A DNA stretch of 57,891 bases from an uncultured Campylobacterales bacterium (GTDB lineage: Bacteria > Campylobacterota > Campylobacteria > Campylobacterales > CACVAW01): the NCBI GenBank assembly GCA_902727925.1, contig CACVAW010000068.1, forward strand, positions 1 to 57,891. The letters are read 5' to 3'. This document shows positions 17,221 through 26,234 of this stretch, piece by piece. Each line of letters opens with the position of its first letter. Positions within the stretch are counted from its first letter, which is position 1. Under the pieces are notes generated by a model. It did no database searches. It saw nothing but the letters and a program-made list of their open reading frames with translations, and was not told the origin of the DNA. Position numbers and translations under genes: made by a program.

Positions 17221-18390
17221 ATGAATATACATGAGTATCAAGCTAAAGAGCTTTTTGTCAAATACAAAGTTCCAACAACTATAGGTGGTGTTGCAAATAA
17301 CACTGAAGAAGCACTTAAAGTTGCTAAAGAAGTTATCGGTGAGAATGGACCATGGGTTGTTAAAGCTCAAATTCATGCTGGTGGACGTGGTAAAGCCGGT
17401 GGAGTTAAATTTTTAACAGATATTAAAAAAGTAGAAAGTTTTACACAAGATTTATTAGGTAAAACTCTTGTTACTCATCAAACTGGACCTGAGGGTAAAG
17501 TTGTAAAAAAAGTATATGTTCAAGAAGGTATTGACATAGAAAAAGAGTTTTACCTTGGTATTGTACTTGACCGTCAAAATGAAATGCCTGTTATGATGGC
17601 TTCAACTGAGGGTGGAGTAGAAATTGAAGAAGTAGCAGAAGCAACTCCTGAAAAAATAATTAAAATAAATATAGATCCAGCAATTGGGTTTCAAGGTTTT
17701 CATGGTCGTGAACTTGCTTTTGGATTAGGATTACCAAAATCTGATATTAATACTTTTATTAAATTTGCATCAGCACTTTATACTATGTATATGGACCTTG
17801 ATACTGAGATGATAGAAATAAATCCTCTTGTTCAAACACCTGATAATAGATTTGTAGCACTTGATGCTAAAGTTGGATTTGATGATAATGCACTTTATAG
17901 ACATAAAGATATTGAAGCTCTTAGAGATTTAGGTGAAGAAGAACCTACTGAGACTGAAGCAGCAGAATATGGATTAAGTTATATTAAACTTGATGGTAGT
18001 GTAGGATGTATGGTAAACGGAGCAGGACTTGCTATGGGTACTATGGATACTATTAACTATGTTGGTGGAACTCCTGCAAACTTTCTTGACGTTGGTGGAA
18101 GTGCAAGTGCACAGACGGTGGCAAAAGGTTTTGAAATAATATTAAAAGACAAAAACGTAAAATCAATTTTTGTTAATATCTTTGGTGGTATTGTAAGATG
18201 TGATAGAGTAGCAAATGGTATTATTGAAGCTACAAAAATAACAAAAATAAATGTTCCTGTTATTGTAAGACTTGATGGAACAAATGCAAAAGAAGCAGCA
18301 GAGATTTTAAATAATGCTGGTATATCAAATATTATTACTGCAACTGATTTAGCTGATGGTGCTAAAAAAGCTGTAGCGCACGCGAAGTAA
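17221..18390 (+). CDS. sucC: Succinyl-CoA synthetase beta subunit
   Basis: This 389-residue ADP-forming subunit has the ATP-grasp N-terminal domain (MNIHEYQAKELFVKYKVP, VVKAQIHAGGRGKAGGVK), the metal-binding EINPL (about 200) and the C-terminal flavodoxin-like domain with NFLDVGGSA and FVNIFGGIVRCD. With SucD it interconverts succinyl-CoA and succinate with ATP formation. It opens the sucCD-oorDABC operon. AUG is preceded by GAGG. Length is normal. Confidence 0.97.
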   Translation: MNIHEYQAKELFVKYKVPTTIGGVANNTEEALKVAKEVIGENGPWVVKAQIHAGGRGKAGGVKFLTDIKKVESFTQDLLGKTLVTHQTGPEGKVVKKVYVQEGIDIEKEFYLGIVLDRQNEMPVMMASTEGGVEIEEVAEATPEKIIKINIDPAIGFQGFHGRELAFGLGLPKSDINTFIKFASALYTMYMDLDTEMIEINPLVQTPDNRFVALDAKVGFDDNALYRHKDIEALRDLGEEEPTETEAAEYGLSYIKLDGSVGCMVNGAGLAMGTMDTINYVGGTPANFLDVGGSASAQTVAKGFEIILKDKNVKSIFVNIFGGIVRCDRVANGIIEATKITKINVPVIVRLDGTNAKEAAEILNNAGISNIITATDLADGAKKAVAHAK

Positions 18391-18399
18391 GGGGATTAA

Positions 18400-19272
18400 A
18401 TGTCAATATTAGTAAATAAAAATACAAAAATAATCGTTCAAGGTTTTACTGGTAAAGAAGGTACTTTTCATGCAGAACAGTGTCTTGATTACGGAAGTAA
18501 AATAGTTGGTGGAGTAACTCCAGGTAAAGGTGGTCAAACACATCTTAATCTACCTGTATTTAATACAGTTAAAGAAGCAGTTACTAAGACTGAAGCTACT
18601 GTATCTATGATATTTGTTCCTCCTGCATTTGTAGGTGACGCAGTAATGGAAGCAGCAGATGCTGGAATAAGCCTAGCTGTAATAATTACTGAAGGAGCTC
18701 CTGTAGTTGATATGATGAAAGCAAAAGCATATGCAACTAAAAAAGGTATGGATACAATAGGACCAAATTGTCCTGGTGTAATCACATCTGAAGAATGCAA
18801 AATTGGTATTATGCCTGGTATGGTATTTAAAAAAGGTAATATCGGTCTTATATCAAAATCAGGAACTCTTACTTATGAAGCTGCAAATCAAGTAGTTCAA
18901 AATGGTCTTGGTATATCAACAGCTGTTGGTATTGGTGGAGATCCAATAATTGGGTTAAGCTATAAACAACTTCTTCCAATGTTTGAAGCAGATAAAGATA
19001 CTACAGCAATAGTTCTTATTGGTGAAATTGGTGGAGATCTTGAAATTCAAGCAGCAGAATATATAAAAGAAAATATCACTAAGCCTGTTGTAGCGTTCAT
19101 TGCTGGTCAAACAGCACCTGCAGGAAAAAGAATGGGTCACGCTGGAGCAATAGTAAGTGGTGGAAGTGGAACTGCAAAAGAAAAAATGGAAGCACTTACA
19201 AAAGCAGGCGTTCATGTAGTAGTTAGTCCAGCTGAAATTGGCGAAACTCTTAGTAAAGTACTTAAAGGATAA
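18400..19272 (+). CDS. sucD: Succinyl-CoA synthetase alpha subunit
   Basis: This 290-residue subunit binds CoA in the N-terminal Rossmann domain ([26 protein letters not shown]) and carries the phosphorylated His in [17 protein letters not shown] (about residue 247). [10 protein letters not shown] is also diagnostic. It follows sucC by 9 bp and precedes oorD by 3 bp. The next enzyme makes succinyl-CoA from 2-oxoglutarate, so the operon encodes two consecutive TCA steps. Confidence 0.97.
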   Translation: MSILVNKNTKIIVQGFTGKEGTFHAEQCLDYGSKIVGGVTPGKGGQTHLNLPVFNTVKEAVTKTEATVSMIFVPPAFVGDAVMEAADAGISLAVIITEGAPVVDMMKAKAYATKKGMDTIGPNCPGVITSEECKIGIMPGMVFKKGNIGLISKSGTLTYEAANQVVQNGLGISTAVGIGGDPIIGLSYKQLLPMFEADKDTTAIVLIGEIGGDLEIQAAEYIKENITKPVVAFIAGQTAPAGKRMGHAGAIVSGGSGTAKEKMEALTKAGVHVVVSPAEIGETLSKVLKG

Positions 19273-19275
19273 ATA

Positions 19276-19608
19276 ATGGCACATATGGAATCACCACAAG
19301 ATACTCCTGTATGGGTAAACACTAACAACTGTAAAGCATGTAATATTTGTGTTACACTATGCCCAGCAGGTGTTTTAGGTATGATTGAAGCTGATACTTC
19401 AATTTTAGGAAGCACTATTAGTGTGGATTACCCAGATAGTTGTATCGGGTGTAATGCATGTGAACTTAGTTGTCCTGATTTTGCTATTTATGTATCAAGA
19501 AAAAAAGATTTTAAGTTTGCAAAGCTTTCTCCTGATTCAAAACAAAGAGCAGACCAAATAGTAAACGAAAACAAATGTATGAGTATTAAAGGAAGCCAAA
19601 ATGGGTAG
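19276..19608 (+). CDS. oorD: 2-oxoglutarate:acceptor oxidoreductase delta subunit (ferredoxin)
   Basis: This 110-residue ferredoxin-like subunit has two 4Fe-4S motifs: CKACNICVTLCP (about 16-27) and CIGCNACELSCP (about 56-67). It passes electrons from the OorAB active site to the external acceptor. It overlaps the oorA start by 8 bp. The order oorD-A-B-C is the known Campylobacter/Helicobacter arrangement, in which the complex replaces 2-oxoglutarate dehydrogenase. Confidence 0.95.
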   Translation: MAHMESPQDTPVWVNTNNCKACNICVTLCPAGVLGMIEADTSILGSTISVDYPDSCIGCNACELSCPDFAIYVSRKKDFKFAKLSPDSKQRADQIVNENKCMSIKGSQNG

Positions 19609-20734
19609 AAAATTAATCACAACAGGAAATGATTTAGTTTCAATGGCAGCTCTTGAAGCTGGATGTAACTTTTTTGCAGGATACCCTATAACACCATCAA
19701 GCGATATCATGCATAATATGAGTGTAGAACTTCCAAAGTTTGATGGACATTTCATTCAAATGGAAGATGAAATAGGTTCAGTGTGTGCAGCAATTGGTGC
19801 AAGTATGAGTGGTGCAAAAGCGATGACTGGTTCAAGTGGACCAGGGATTTCACTAAAGTCTGAGCAAATCGGATATTCATTTATTACTGAAGTACCATTA
19901 GTAATTGTAAATGTAATGAGAGGTGGACCTTCAACTGGACTACCAACTCACGTATCTCAAGCAGATGTTGGGCAGGCAAAATATCCAACTCATGGTGATT
20001 ATGCATCTATTTCACTTTGTCCTGGTAGTCTAGAAGAGTGCTACTCAATGACAATTGAAGCATTTAATTTAGCTGAAAAATATATGACACCAGTATTTTT
20101 ACTTCTTGATGAAACTGTAGGTCATATGCAATCTGAAGTTGAACTTCCAGATTTAGAAGATGTTAAAAAAATGGTAATTAATAGAGAAGTTTATACTGGT
20201 GACAAAGATACTTACGAACCTTATAACGCACCTATGGACAAACCAGCAGTACTTAATCCTTTCTTTAAAGGTTATAAGTATCACGTAACAGGTCTTCACC
20301 ATGGACATAAAGGTTTTCCAACAGAAGATCCAGTACAAAGTCAATATAATATCGATAGATTAACAGGTAAAGTAAATAATAACAGAGGCGATATTGTAAA
20401 ATATGCTGAATATATGCTTGATGATGCAGATATTTGTATTATAGCTTATGGAAGTATCTCAAGATCAGCAAAATCAGCTATTGCAAAGCTAAGAGAAAAA
20501 GGTATTAAAGCAGGTATGTTTAGACCTATAACTTTATGGCCAAGTCCTGATAAACAACTTCAAGAAATTGGTAAAAAATTTAAACATATATTTGTAACAG
20601 AACTTAATATGGGTCAATACCTTGAAGAGGTACAAAGATGTACAAAAAGAGATGATATAGGAACACTTCATAGAGCAAACGGTAAACCTATCCCACCACT
20701 AGAAATTGTGGCAAAAGTTGAGGAGATGTTATAA
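19601..20734 (+). CDS. oorA: 2-oxoglutarate:acceptor oxidoreductase alpha subunit
   Basis: This 377-residue subunit has AALEAGCNFFAGYPITPSSD at the start, GASMSGAKAMTGSSGPGISL, then VNVMRGGPSTGLPTHVSQAD, all typical of the pyrimidine-binding and core domains of OorA/KorA. With OorB it decarboxylates 2-oxoglutarate to succinyl-CoA with TPP. The stop overlaps the oorB start by 1 base. The complex is oxygen-sensitive in relatives. Confidence 0.96.
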   Translation: MGRKLITTGNDLVSMAALEAGCNFFAGYPITPSSDIMHNMSVELPKFDGHFIQMEDEIGSVCAAIGASMSGAKAMTGSSGPGISLKSEQIGYSFITEVPLVIVNVMRGGPSTGLPTHVSQADVGQAKYPTHGDYASISLCPGSLEECYSMTIEAFNLAEKYMTPVFLLLDETVGHMQSEVELPDLEDVKKMVINREVYTGDKDTYEPYNAPMDKPAVLNPFFKGYKYHVTGLHHGHKGFPTEDPVQSQYNIDRLTGKVNNNRGDIVKYAEYMLDDADICIIAYGSISRSAKSAIAKLREKGIKAGMFRPITLWPSPDKQLQEIGKKFKHIFVTELNMGQYLEEVQRCTKRDDIGTLHRANGKPIPPLEIVAKVEEML

Positions 20735-21564
20735 TGGCATTTGATTATAGTAAATATTTAAGAACAGATAAAATGCCAACATTATGGTGTTGGGGTTGTG
20801 GTGATGGAGTAATCCTAAAATCAGTTATTAGAGTAATTGATGAACTTGGTTGGGATATGGATGATGTATGTATTGTTTCAGGTATTGGATGTAGTGGTAG
20901 ATTTAGCTCATACATGAATGCAAATACAGTACATACTACTCATGGTCGTGCTATTGCATATGCAACTGGAATCAAGATGGCAAATCCTGATAAAAAAGTA
21001 ATTGTTATTACAGGTGATGGTGATGGTAGTGCAATTGGTGGTAATCATACAATTCATGGATGTAGAAGAAATATAGACTTGAAACATATAATAATAAACA
21101 ACTTTATTTATGGTCTTACAAACTCTCAAACAAGTCCTACAACACCAAAAGGCATGTGGACAGTAACTGCTCAGCGTGGTAATATCGATCCTACTTTCGA
21201 TCTTTGTAAATTAGCTGAAGGTGCTGGAGCTTCATTTATTGCTCGTGAATCTATGACTAATCCAACAAAACTTGAAAAAGTACTTAAAAAAGGTTTCGAA
21301 CATAAGGGATATTCATTCTTTGATGTATTCTCAAACTGTCATATAAACCTTGGTAGAAAAAATAAAATGGGTCAAGCAAAAGAAACACTTGATTGGATTG
21401 ATTCAAGAATAGTTTCGAAAAGTAAATTTGAAAAATTTACTCCTGAAGAACAAGATGGTAAATACCCAACAGGTGTATTAAGACAAGAAGAGCAAGATGA
21501 GTATTGTGATATGTATAAAAAAGTTCAGTATGCCTCACAAAATAATGAACAAGTAAAATTTTAA
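20734..21564 (+). CDS. oorB: 2-oxoglutarate:acceptor oxidoreductase beta subunit
   Basis: This 276-residue TPP-binding subunit has WCWGCGDG near the start, SGIGCSGRFSSYMNANTVHT, the TPP/Mg motif GDGDGSAIGGNHTIHGCRRN and NNFIYGLTNSQTSPT. It pairs with OorA to form the catalytic core. 1-bp overlap with oorA and 8-bp gap to oorC. Length is normal for KorB-type subunits. Confidence 0.96.
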   Translation: MAFDYSKYLRTDKMPTLWCWGCGDGVILKSVIRVIDELGWDMDDVCIVSGIGCSGRFSSYMNANTVHTTHGRAIAYATGIKMANPDKKVIVITGDGDGSAIGGNHTIHGCRRNIDLKHIIINNFIYGLTNSQTSPTTPKGMWTVTAQRGNIDPTFDLCKLAEGAGASFIARESMTNPTKLEKVLKKGFEHKGYSFFDVFSNCHINLGRKNKMGQAKETLDWIDSRIVSKSKFEKFTPEEQDGKYPTGVLRQEEQDEYCDMYKKVQYASQNNEQVKF

Positions 21565-21572
21565 GGACTGAT

Positions 21573-22127
21573 ATGAGAAGAGAATTAAGATTTACGGGTG
21601 CAGGTGGACAAGGTGTATTAACTGCTGGAGCAATTCTAGCACAAGCAAAAATAAATGATGGAGGCTTTTCTATAAAAGCTTCTACATATTCGTCACAAGT
21701 AAGAGGTGGACCAACAAAAGTTGATATTCTTCTTGATGAGAGTGAAATACTTTTTCCTTATGCGATTGATGGTCAAATAGAGTTTATGCTCTCAACTGCT
21801 CAACAAAGTTTTAATATGTATAAAAGTGAATTAGCACCTAATGCTATTATTGTTGTAGATAGTCATCTTGTTGAAGTTAGTGACGAAGATAGAGCTAAAT
21901 ATACAGTGTATGATGTGCCAATAATATATACTGCAAAAAATGTAGTAGGTAATGTTGTAACTCAATCAGTTGTTGCACTTGCAATAACAGTTGAATTAAC
22001 AAAAGTACTTAGTAATGAAGTAGTTTATGAAACTATGGTAAACAGTGTACCACCAAAGTCTGTAGAAGTTAACAAAAAAGCTTATGATGTAGGTGTTGAA
22101 ATAGCTAAAAAACTTTTAGCTAAGTAA
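21573..22127 (+). CDS. oorC: 2-oxoglutarate:acceptor oxidoreductase gamma subunit
   Basis: This 184-residue gamma domain starts RRELRFTGAGGQGVLTAGAI and has STYSSQVRGGPTKVDI, both diagnostic of the KorC/PorC family that binds CoA-side and structural contacts. It is the last gene of the operon. A perfect 16-bp hairpin just after its stop (22144-22185) probably terminates transcription. Confidence 0.95.
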   Translation: MRRELRFTGAGGQGVLTAGAILAQAKINDGGFSIKASTYSSQVRGGPTKVDILLDESEILFPYAIDGQIEFMLSTAQQSFNMYKSELAPNAIIVVDSHLVEVSDEDRAKYTVYDVPIIYTAKNVVGNVVTQSVVALAITVELTKVLSNEVVYETMVNSVPPKSVEVNKKAYDVGVEIAKKLLAK

Positions 22128-22140
22128 TACTTAATAACAC

Positions 22141-23052
22141 TCAAAAAAGGTTTATAAAAAGATTTGTTCTTTTATAAACCTTTTTATTCACATCCATCAA
22201 TATATAATCCATTTTCTTATCACTCAAAAAGTCTAAAGCAATCTTTATAGGCATTACACTTACCGCTGTAGCATAAGCATCAATTTTGGTATTGTTTCCA
22301 TGTGAGATAAGAGTTACTGATATGAAACTCTTTGCTGGATATTTTGTTTTAGGATTAATTAAATGATGATTTTTTTTGTTTTTGATATATCTATTGTATG
22401 TCCCACTTGTTGATATTGATATATTATTTTGATTAGTTTTGAATTTCATTAAAGTTGCATTCTCTTCTATTGGTGATTGTATATAAACTTCACACATATC
22501 AATACATCTTATATCTCCGCTTAGCTTTAGGATTCCCTTTGTTGTACTGTTTTGTATAAGGTAGTTATATAGTTTATCTATAGCGTAGCCTTTAGCTATG
22601 CCTCCTAAGTCTATTTTTGATTTTGAATTTATATGTATATATTTATCATGGACAAGTACTTTACTTAAATTTGATGCTCTTATCTCTTCTTGTGAGGGTA
22701 ATCTCTGGCTATTAGTACCAAACTTATACAAATCTTTTGTGATAGTTCCAATTGAGATATCAAAATACCCATTAGTATCTTTGTAGTACTCATTTGATAG
22801 AGTTAAAATCTCTTTTAAATATTTACTAGGTTCAATTTTTTTATCATTATTTAGAATACTAACTTGGGAGGTTTTGATATATGAAGATAGATTATTTTCT
22901 ATATCTTTTAAAAGCTCAAAGCCATTATTGACTACAGATAGATTATTTTCTATATTGATAGTTGCGAATGTCCCCATTATTACTTTTTGTTTGTTTATGG
23001 CTTGTAGATTAACAAACATTAGTAGTAAAAAAATTATTTTTATATTTTTAAT
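22141..23052 (-). CDS. apbE: ApbE-like FAD:protein FMN transferase, probable ATT start
   Basis: ApbE attaches FMN covalently to Thr in exported proteins. Motifs visible are KVIMGTFATI, GYFDISIGTITKDLYKFG, KIDLGGIAKGYAIDKL (FAD/Mg site), LSGDIRCI and KIDAYATAVSVM. The first ATG (23019) would leave a truncated leader. Eleven in-frame codons earlier lies ATT 23052 with AAGGAAG 4 bases before it, giving a full signal peptide IKNIKIIFLLLMFVNLQA; no ATG, GTG or TTG is available in that frame. A likely substrate is the FMN-binding protein at 42687. Its last codons form a terminator stem shared with oorC. Confidence 0.85.
   Translation of the reverse strand: MKNIKIIFLLLMFVNLQAINKQKVIMGTFATINIENNLSVVNNGFELLKDIENNLSSYIKTSQVSILNNDKKIEPSKYLKEILTLSNEYYKDTNGYFDISIGTITKDLYKFGTNSQRLPSQEEIRASNLSKVLVHDKYIHINSKSKIDLGGIAKGYAIDKLYNYLIQNSTTKGILKLSGDIRCIDMCEVYIQSPIEENATLMKFKTNQNNISISTSGTYNRYIKNKKNHHLINPKTKYPAKSFISVTLISHGNNTKIDAYATAVSVMPIKIALDFLSDKKMDYILMDVNKKVYKRTNLFINLF
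22144..22185. terminator. Bidirectional terminator shared by oorC and apbE
   Basis: AAAAAGGTTTATAAAA (22144-22159) and TTTTATAAACCTTTTT (22170-22185) form a perfect 16-bp stem with a 10-nt loop and A/T flanks that give U-runs on both strands. The hairpin lies inside the last 15 codons of apbE, so those codons double as terminator. Confidence 0.85.
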
Positions 23053-23129
23053 GAAACTTCCTTTCTTTATGACATGTAAGAGTCCAAAATAGAGTATCGC
23101 GCTATAGAGGGAGTAAACATTGGACCAAA

Positions 23130-23181
23130 CTTAGACTCATAAAGTTTCCTTGTAACATTTAGTTACAAGAGACTTTATTCC
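23130..23181 (-). repeat. Covarying hairpin repeat, copy B
   Basis: On the minus strand: GGAATAAAG, TCT, perfect stem CTTGTAAC / GTTACAAG, GAAA, CTTTAT, GAGTCTAAG. Outer arms ATAAAG and CTTTAT pair fully. The copy overlaps the last codons of the yigZ-like gene (stop at 23137-23139), so it is partly coding. It is followed on the minus strand by apbE and may affect read-through into it. Confidence 0.75.
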
Positions 23182-23721
23182 TATTTTTTCTAAGTCTTCC
23201 TTTGTACCTTTTATTACAAGTATAATTTTATCTGTTAAGAATTTAGAGCTTGATATTTCTATATTATTTTGTGCTAATTTATATTTTAGTATCTCATATT
23301 CTTTATACGAAATCTCTTTTGTTATAGTACTTTTTTCAATATATTCTGATTTAGTACTACATTTCATTACCTCTTTTGCAGAACTTGAATATGCTCTTAC
23401 CATACCACCAGTGCCTAGTCTTGTACCTCCAAAATACCGTACTGTAAAGATACAAGAATTTATGATTTTGTTTCCTTGCATTACATTTAGTGTGGGTTTA
23501 CCAGCACAGCCTTTTGGTTCACCATCATCACTTGAATTTTCTACTATTTGATTATATTCATTTAGGTATCTGTATGCATAGATAATATGGCTAGATTTAG
23601 GATGTTTGTTTTTAAGGTTTTGGTATTTTTCGTGAAAGTTTTTATAAGGAGTTATGATAGATATGAATTTAGATTTTTTTACTTCATAAGAAGTAGAAAA
23701 ATCTTCTTGCACATAAAACAA
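23137..23721 (-). CDS. YigZ/IMPACT family protein
   Basis: This 194-residue protein has the UPF0029/IMPACT N-terminal domain: SYEVKKSKFISIITPY, SHIIYAYRY, SSDDGEPKGCAGKPTLNVMQ and VRYFGGTRLGTGGMVRAYS, with a shorter C-terminal ferredoxin-like domain. The family (YigZ, YvyE) is widespread; its bacterial role is unresolved, with links to translation regulation by analogy with eukaryotic IMPACT. It lies 2 bp after the AMMECR1 gene on the same strand. The final residues coincide with the hairpin repeat. Confidence 0.9.
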   Translation of the reverse strand: MFYVQEDFSTSYEVKKSKFISIITPYKNFHEKYQNLKNKHPKSSHIIYAYRYLNEYNQIVENSSDDGEPKGCAGKPTLNVMQGNKIINSCIFTVRYFGGTRLGTGGMVRAYSSSAKEVMKCSTKSEYIEKSTITKEISYKEYEILKYKLAQNNIEISSSKFLTDKIILVIKGTKEDLEKIGIKSLVTKCYKETL

Positions 23722-23723
23722 TA

Positions 23724-24275
23724 TTAGAATTTATCTACTTGATAAGTTTTTATAATAGGTCTGTCATCAAGTATCGTTGGAGCAAGATCAGCTTTTTGAG
23801 CAAGTGAGATAAAGAAATCATCAAAATATTTTAAGTCTTCCCAAACTTGAGGTAAGAATGTAGCACTTTTATTACCAAACTCAATTATCACACCATCAAC
23901 ATTTGGTCTTATTTTTTGTCTTAGGTCGTCCATATCTGTATAATCTATCTGAGTAGTTTTTGAAAGGATTGATATTTCGTATTCTAAGTTTTGGTATTCA
24001 AAGAAATTAATAGGTTTAAACCTCGGATCAGCAAATGCTGCAGATTTAGCATTAAATACAATATCTTCATATAACGACCTATGAGCTTCAAGTGAACCTA
24101 TACAACCTCTAAGTTGGTTATTTAAATTAATGGTGACAAAACAAGCACCTATTTGCTCTAGACTAGGTAAACTAGTCAATACAAAACTTTCATTTAGTGT
24201 TCTAATAGGATCAAACTCTTCAAGTATAGATAGCTGAGCTATTGTTTTTATTAGGTCTTGGTCTCTAGCTGTCAA
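23724..24275 (-). CDS. AMMECR1-domain protein (AmmeMemoRadiSam A type)
   Basis: This 183-residue AMMECR1 protein has GACFVTINLNNQLRGCIGSL, with LRGCIG as the family hallmark, then AFADPRFKPI and VDGVIIEFGNKSATFLPQVW. Bacterial members are often named AmmeMemoRadiSam system protein A; the partners, a Memo-like protein and a radical SAM enzyme, are not in this window. Function in bacteria is not established. It opens a minus-strand run with yigZ and possibly apbE. Confidence 0.9.
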   Translation of the reverse strand: MTARDQDLIKTIAQLSILEEFDPIRTLNESFVLTSLPSLEQIGACFVTINLNNQLRGCIGSLEAHRSLYEDIVFNAKSAAFADPRFKPINFFEYQNLEYEISILSKTTQIDYTDMDDLRQKIRPNVDGVIIEFGNKSATFLPQVWEDLKYFDDFFISLAQKADLAPTILDDRPIIKTYQVDKF

Positions 24276-24338
24276 TATATACTCCTTAAAGCCTCATTTA
24301 GGTAAGATTATACTAAAAAATTTTAAAAGGAAATGGTA

Positions 24339-26081
24339 TTGGATAAAGAAGTATTATACTTATTAGGGCTTCTTCTTAATACTCCTACAAAATATGAAGA
24401 TAACTTTCTTTATACCAAAATCACTTTAGATAAAATAAATTGTTTTGAAGCAGTAGTAAAAAATATTAAAGTATCTCCAAAATATTTAAAAGTGTCAATG
24501 TACGCTAAAAATGTAGATAAGAATATAGAAGCTATAATCTTTCATCCAAGAAAATATCACTTTGAAATATTTGCTATTAATTCGACTTTGTACTTAAAAG
24601 CCGAAGTCAAATATAAATATGGTGCTTTTAATATAGTAAACCCAAAAATAATTACACAAATAAACAAGATAGTACCAACATACTCAAAATCTAAAACAGT
24701 CCCTATATCAAAAGATGAATTAGGTAAATTAAAGCTTGATAAAAAGAAACTAGAATTAATGTATCAGATACATCATCCTGATGCTAAGTTAGCAAACTTT
24801 TTTAATGAAAATAAAACATTTCCAGATGAGTATATAAAAGCACTTAAGTATTTTGAGGCGTATTTATACTTGTATAAACTATCTTTTAAAAAAAGTGAAT
24901 TTGAAGCTACAAAATCTTTAGATGGAAGTTATGAAAAGTTTGTAAAGAATCTTCCCTTTACTCTAACAAATGATCAATTAACTGCAATCAAAGATATACA
25001 AGATGACTTTGTATCAGGCATTGCAGCTAAAAGGATCATAATAGGTGATGTTGGATGTGGTAAGACTATGGTTATATTTGCAAGTGTGATGATGGCACTT
25101 CCATCTAGATCAGTGCTCATGGTACCAACAACAGTATTAGCAAAACAGATATATAACGAAGCAATTAAACATCTAGGAAAGTTTGCAAAAATTGCGCTTG
25201 TCACAAATGAAAACAAAAAATCAGATTTAAGCGAGTTTGATTTTATTGTAGGGACTCACGCTCTTTTATATAGAGATATACCTGAGTCACATCTTATCAT
25301 GATAGATGAGCAACATAGGTTTGGAACAAATCAAAGGAAACAGATCAAAAACCTTTTTAATGTAGGAAAAAAAAGAATCCATTCACTTCAATTCTCAGCT
25401 ACTCCAATTCCAAGAAGTTTAGCACTTATGAATTCAGACTTGATTGATCATACATTCATTGAAGAGTTACCATTTCCAAAAGATATAGATACTCTTCTAA
25501 TAGGCAAAAAAGATTTTAAAGACTTGCTTACTCATATAAAACAAGAGATAGAACAAAAACATCAAATAATTATAATATATCCTTTGGTTGAAGATAGTGA
25601 AATGATTGATTATCAGTCTATAGAGTCTGCAAAAGATTATTGGCTTAAGAGTTTTGACAAAGTATATGTAACACATGGCAAAGATAAAGACAAAGAAAAA
25701 GTCCTTGAAGAATTTTCAGACAGTGGAAATATACTAATTGCTACAACACTTGTAGAAGTTGGTATATCTTTGCCTAATCTTAGCATTATAGTAATAGTAG
25801 GAGCTGAAAGGCTTGGACTTGCGTCTCTTCATCAGCTTCGTGGACGGGTTAGTAGAAATGGTCTTAAGGGGTATTGCTATTTATATTCAAATGATGAAAA
25901 AAACAAAAGATTAAAAGAGTTTAGTAAAACAAGTAATGGCTTTGAAATAGCAACTATGGATCTCAAATACAGAAATAGTGGAGATATTATGAGTGGGTAT
26001 ACACAAAGTGGAGCTAGCTTTAAGTGGATTGATTTAAGTTCTGATATGGATATAATCCAGGAAGTAAAGAAAGCTTTATAG
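24339..26081 (+). CDS. recG: ATP-dependent DNA helicase RecG (short form)
   Basis: RecG reverses stalled replication forks and moves Holliday junctions. An OB-like wedge region occupies about residues 30-110. Walker A is GDVGCGKTMV, motif II is IDEQHRFG, then FSATPIPRSLAL, motif V GISLPNLSIIVI and motif VI HQLRGRVSRNG. Length (580) is shorter than the E. coli enzyme (693), mainly at the N-terminus. TTG 24339, 7 bases after AAAAGGA, is a better start than ATG 24333, which lies only one base after the same site. Confidence 0.92.
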   Translation: MDKEVLYLLGLLLNTPTKYEDNFLYTKITLDKINCFEAVVKNIKVSPKYLKVSMYAKNVDKNIEAIIFHPRKYHFEIFAINSTLYLKAEVKYKYGAFNIVNPKIITQINKIVPTYSKSKTVPISKDELGKLKLDKKKLELMYQIHHPDAKLANFFNENKTFPDEYIKALKYFEAYLYLYKLSFKKSEFEATKSLDGSYEKFVKNLPFTLTNDQLTAIKDIQDDFVSGIAAKRIIIGDVGCGKTMVIFASVMMALPSRSVLMVPTTVLAKQIYNEAIKHLGKFAKIALVTNENKKSDLSEFDFIVGTHALLYRDIPESHLIMIDEQHRFGTNQRKQIKNLFNVGKKRIHSLQFSATPIPRSLALMNSDLIDHTFIEELPFPKDIDTLLIGKKDFKDLLTHIKQEIEQKHQIIIIYPLVEDSEMIDYQSIESAKDYWLKSFDKVYVTHGKDKDKEKVLEEFSDSGNILIATTLVEVGISLPNLSIIVIVGAERLGLASLHQLRGRVSRNGLKGYCYLYSNDEKNKRLKEFSKTSNGFEIATMDLKYRNSGDIMSGYTQSGASFKWIDLSSDMDIIQEVKKAL

Positions 26082-26133
26082 GTTTGATATTAAATTTAAT
26101 TACTAATAATACTTTTAATAAAATTAGATTTGT

Positions 26134-26234
26134 TATAATCGTATTATTAAAAGGAGCAAAGCTCCAAGAGCCGTCTGCTAAAGACAGGGAAGAGGGATTT
26201 ATTCCCTCAAACGGCATAAAAAGGTATAAAATAG
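26134..26234 (+). promoter_or_regulatory. Promoter and structured leader of thrC
   Basis: TATAAT at 26134-26139 would start RNA near 26146. The roughly 90-nt leader folds into hairpin 1 (GGAGC/GCTCC, 26153-26165), hairpin 2 (GTCT-GCTAA-AGAC, 26173-26185) and hairpin 3 (GAGGGA/TCCCTC, 26192-26208). ACGGC (26211-26215) can pair with GCCGT (26170-26174), which competes with hairpin 2, so two folds are possible. The leader ends GGTATAAAATAG before the ATG. The same hairpin order occurs before fabG. A regulatory leader is inferred. Confidence 0.6.

Noticed and set aside
26153-26215. Threonine attenuator with leader peptide before thrC
   Set aside because: No short frame rich in Thr or Ile codons and no U-run after the last hairpin were found.
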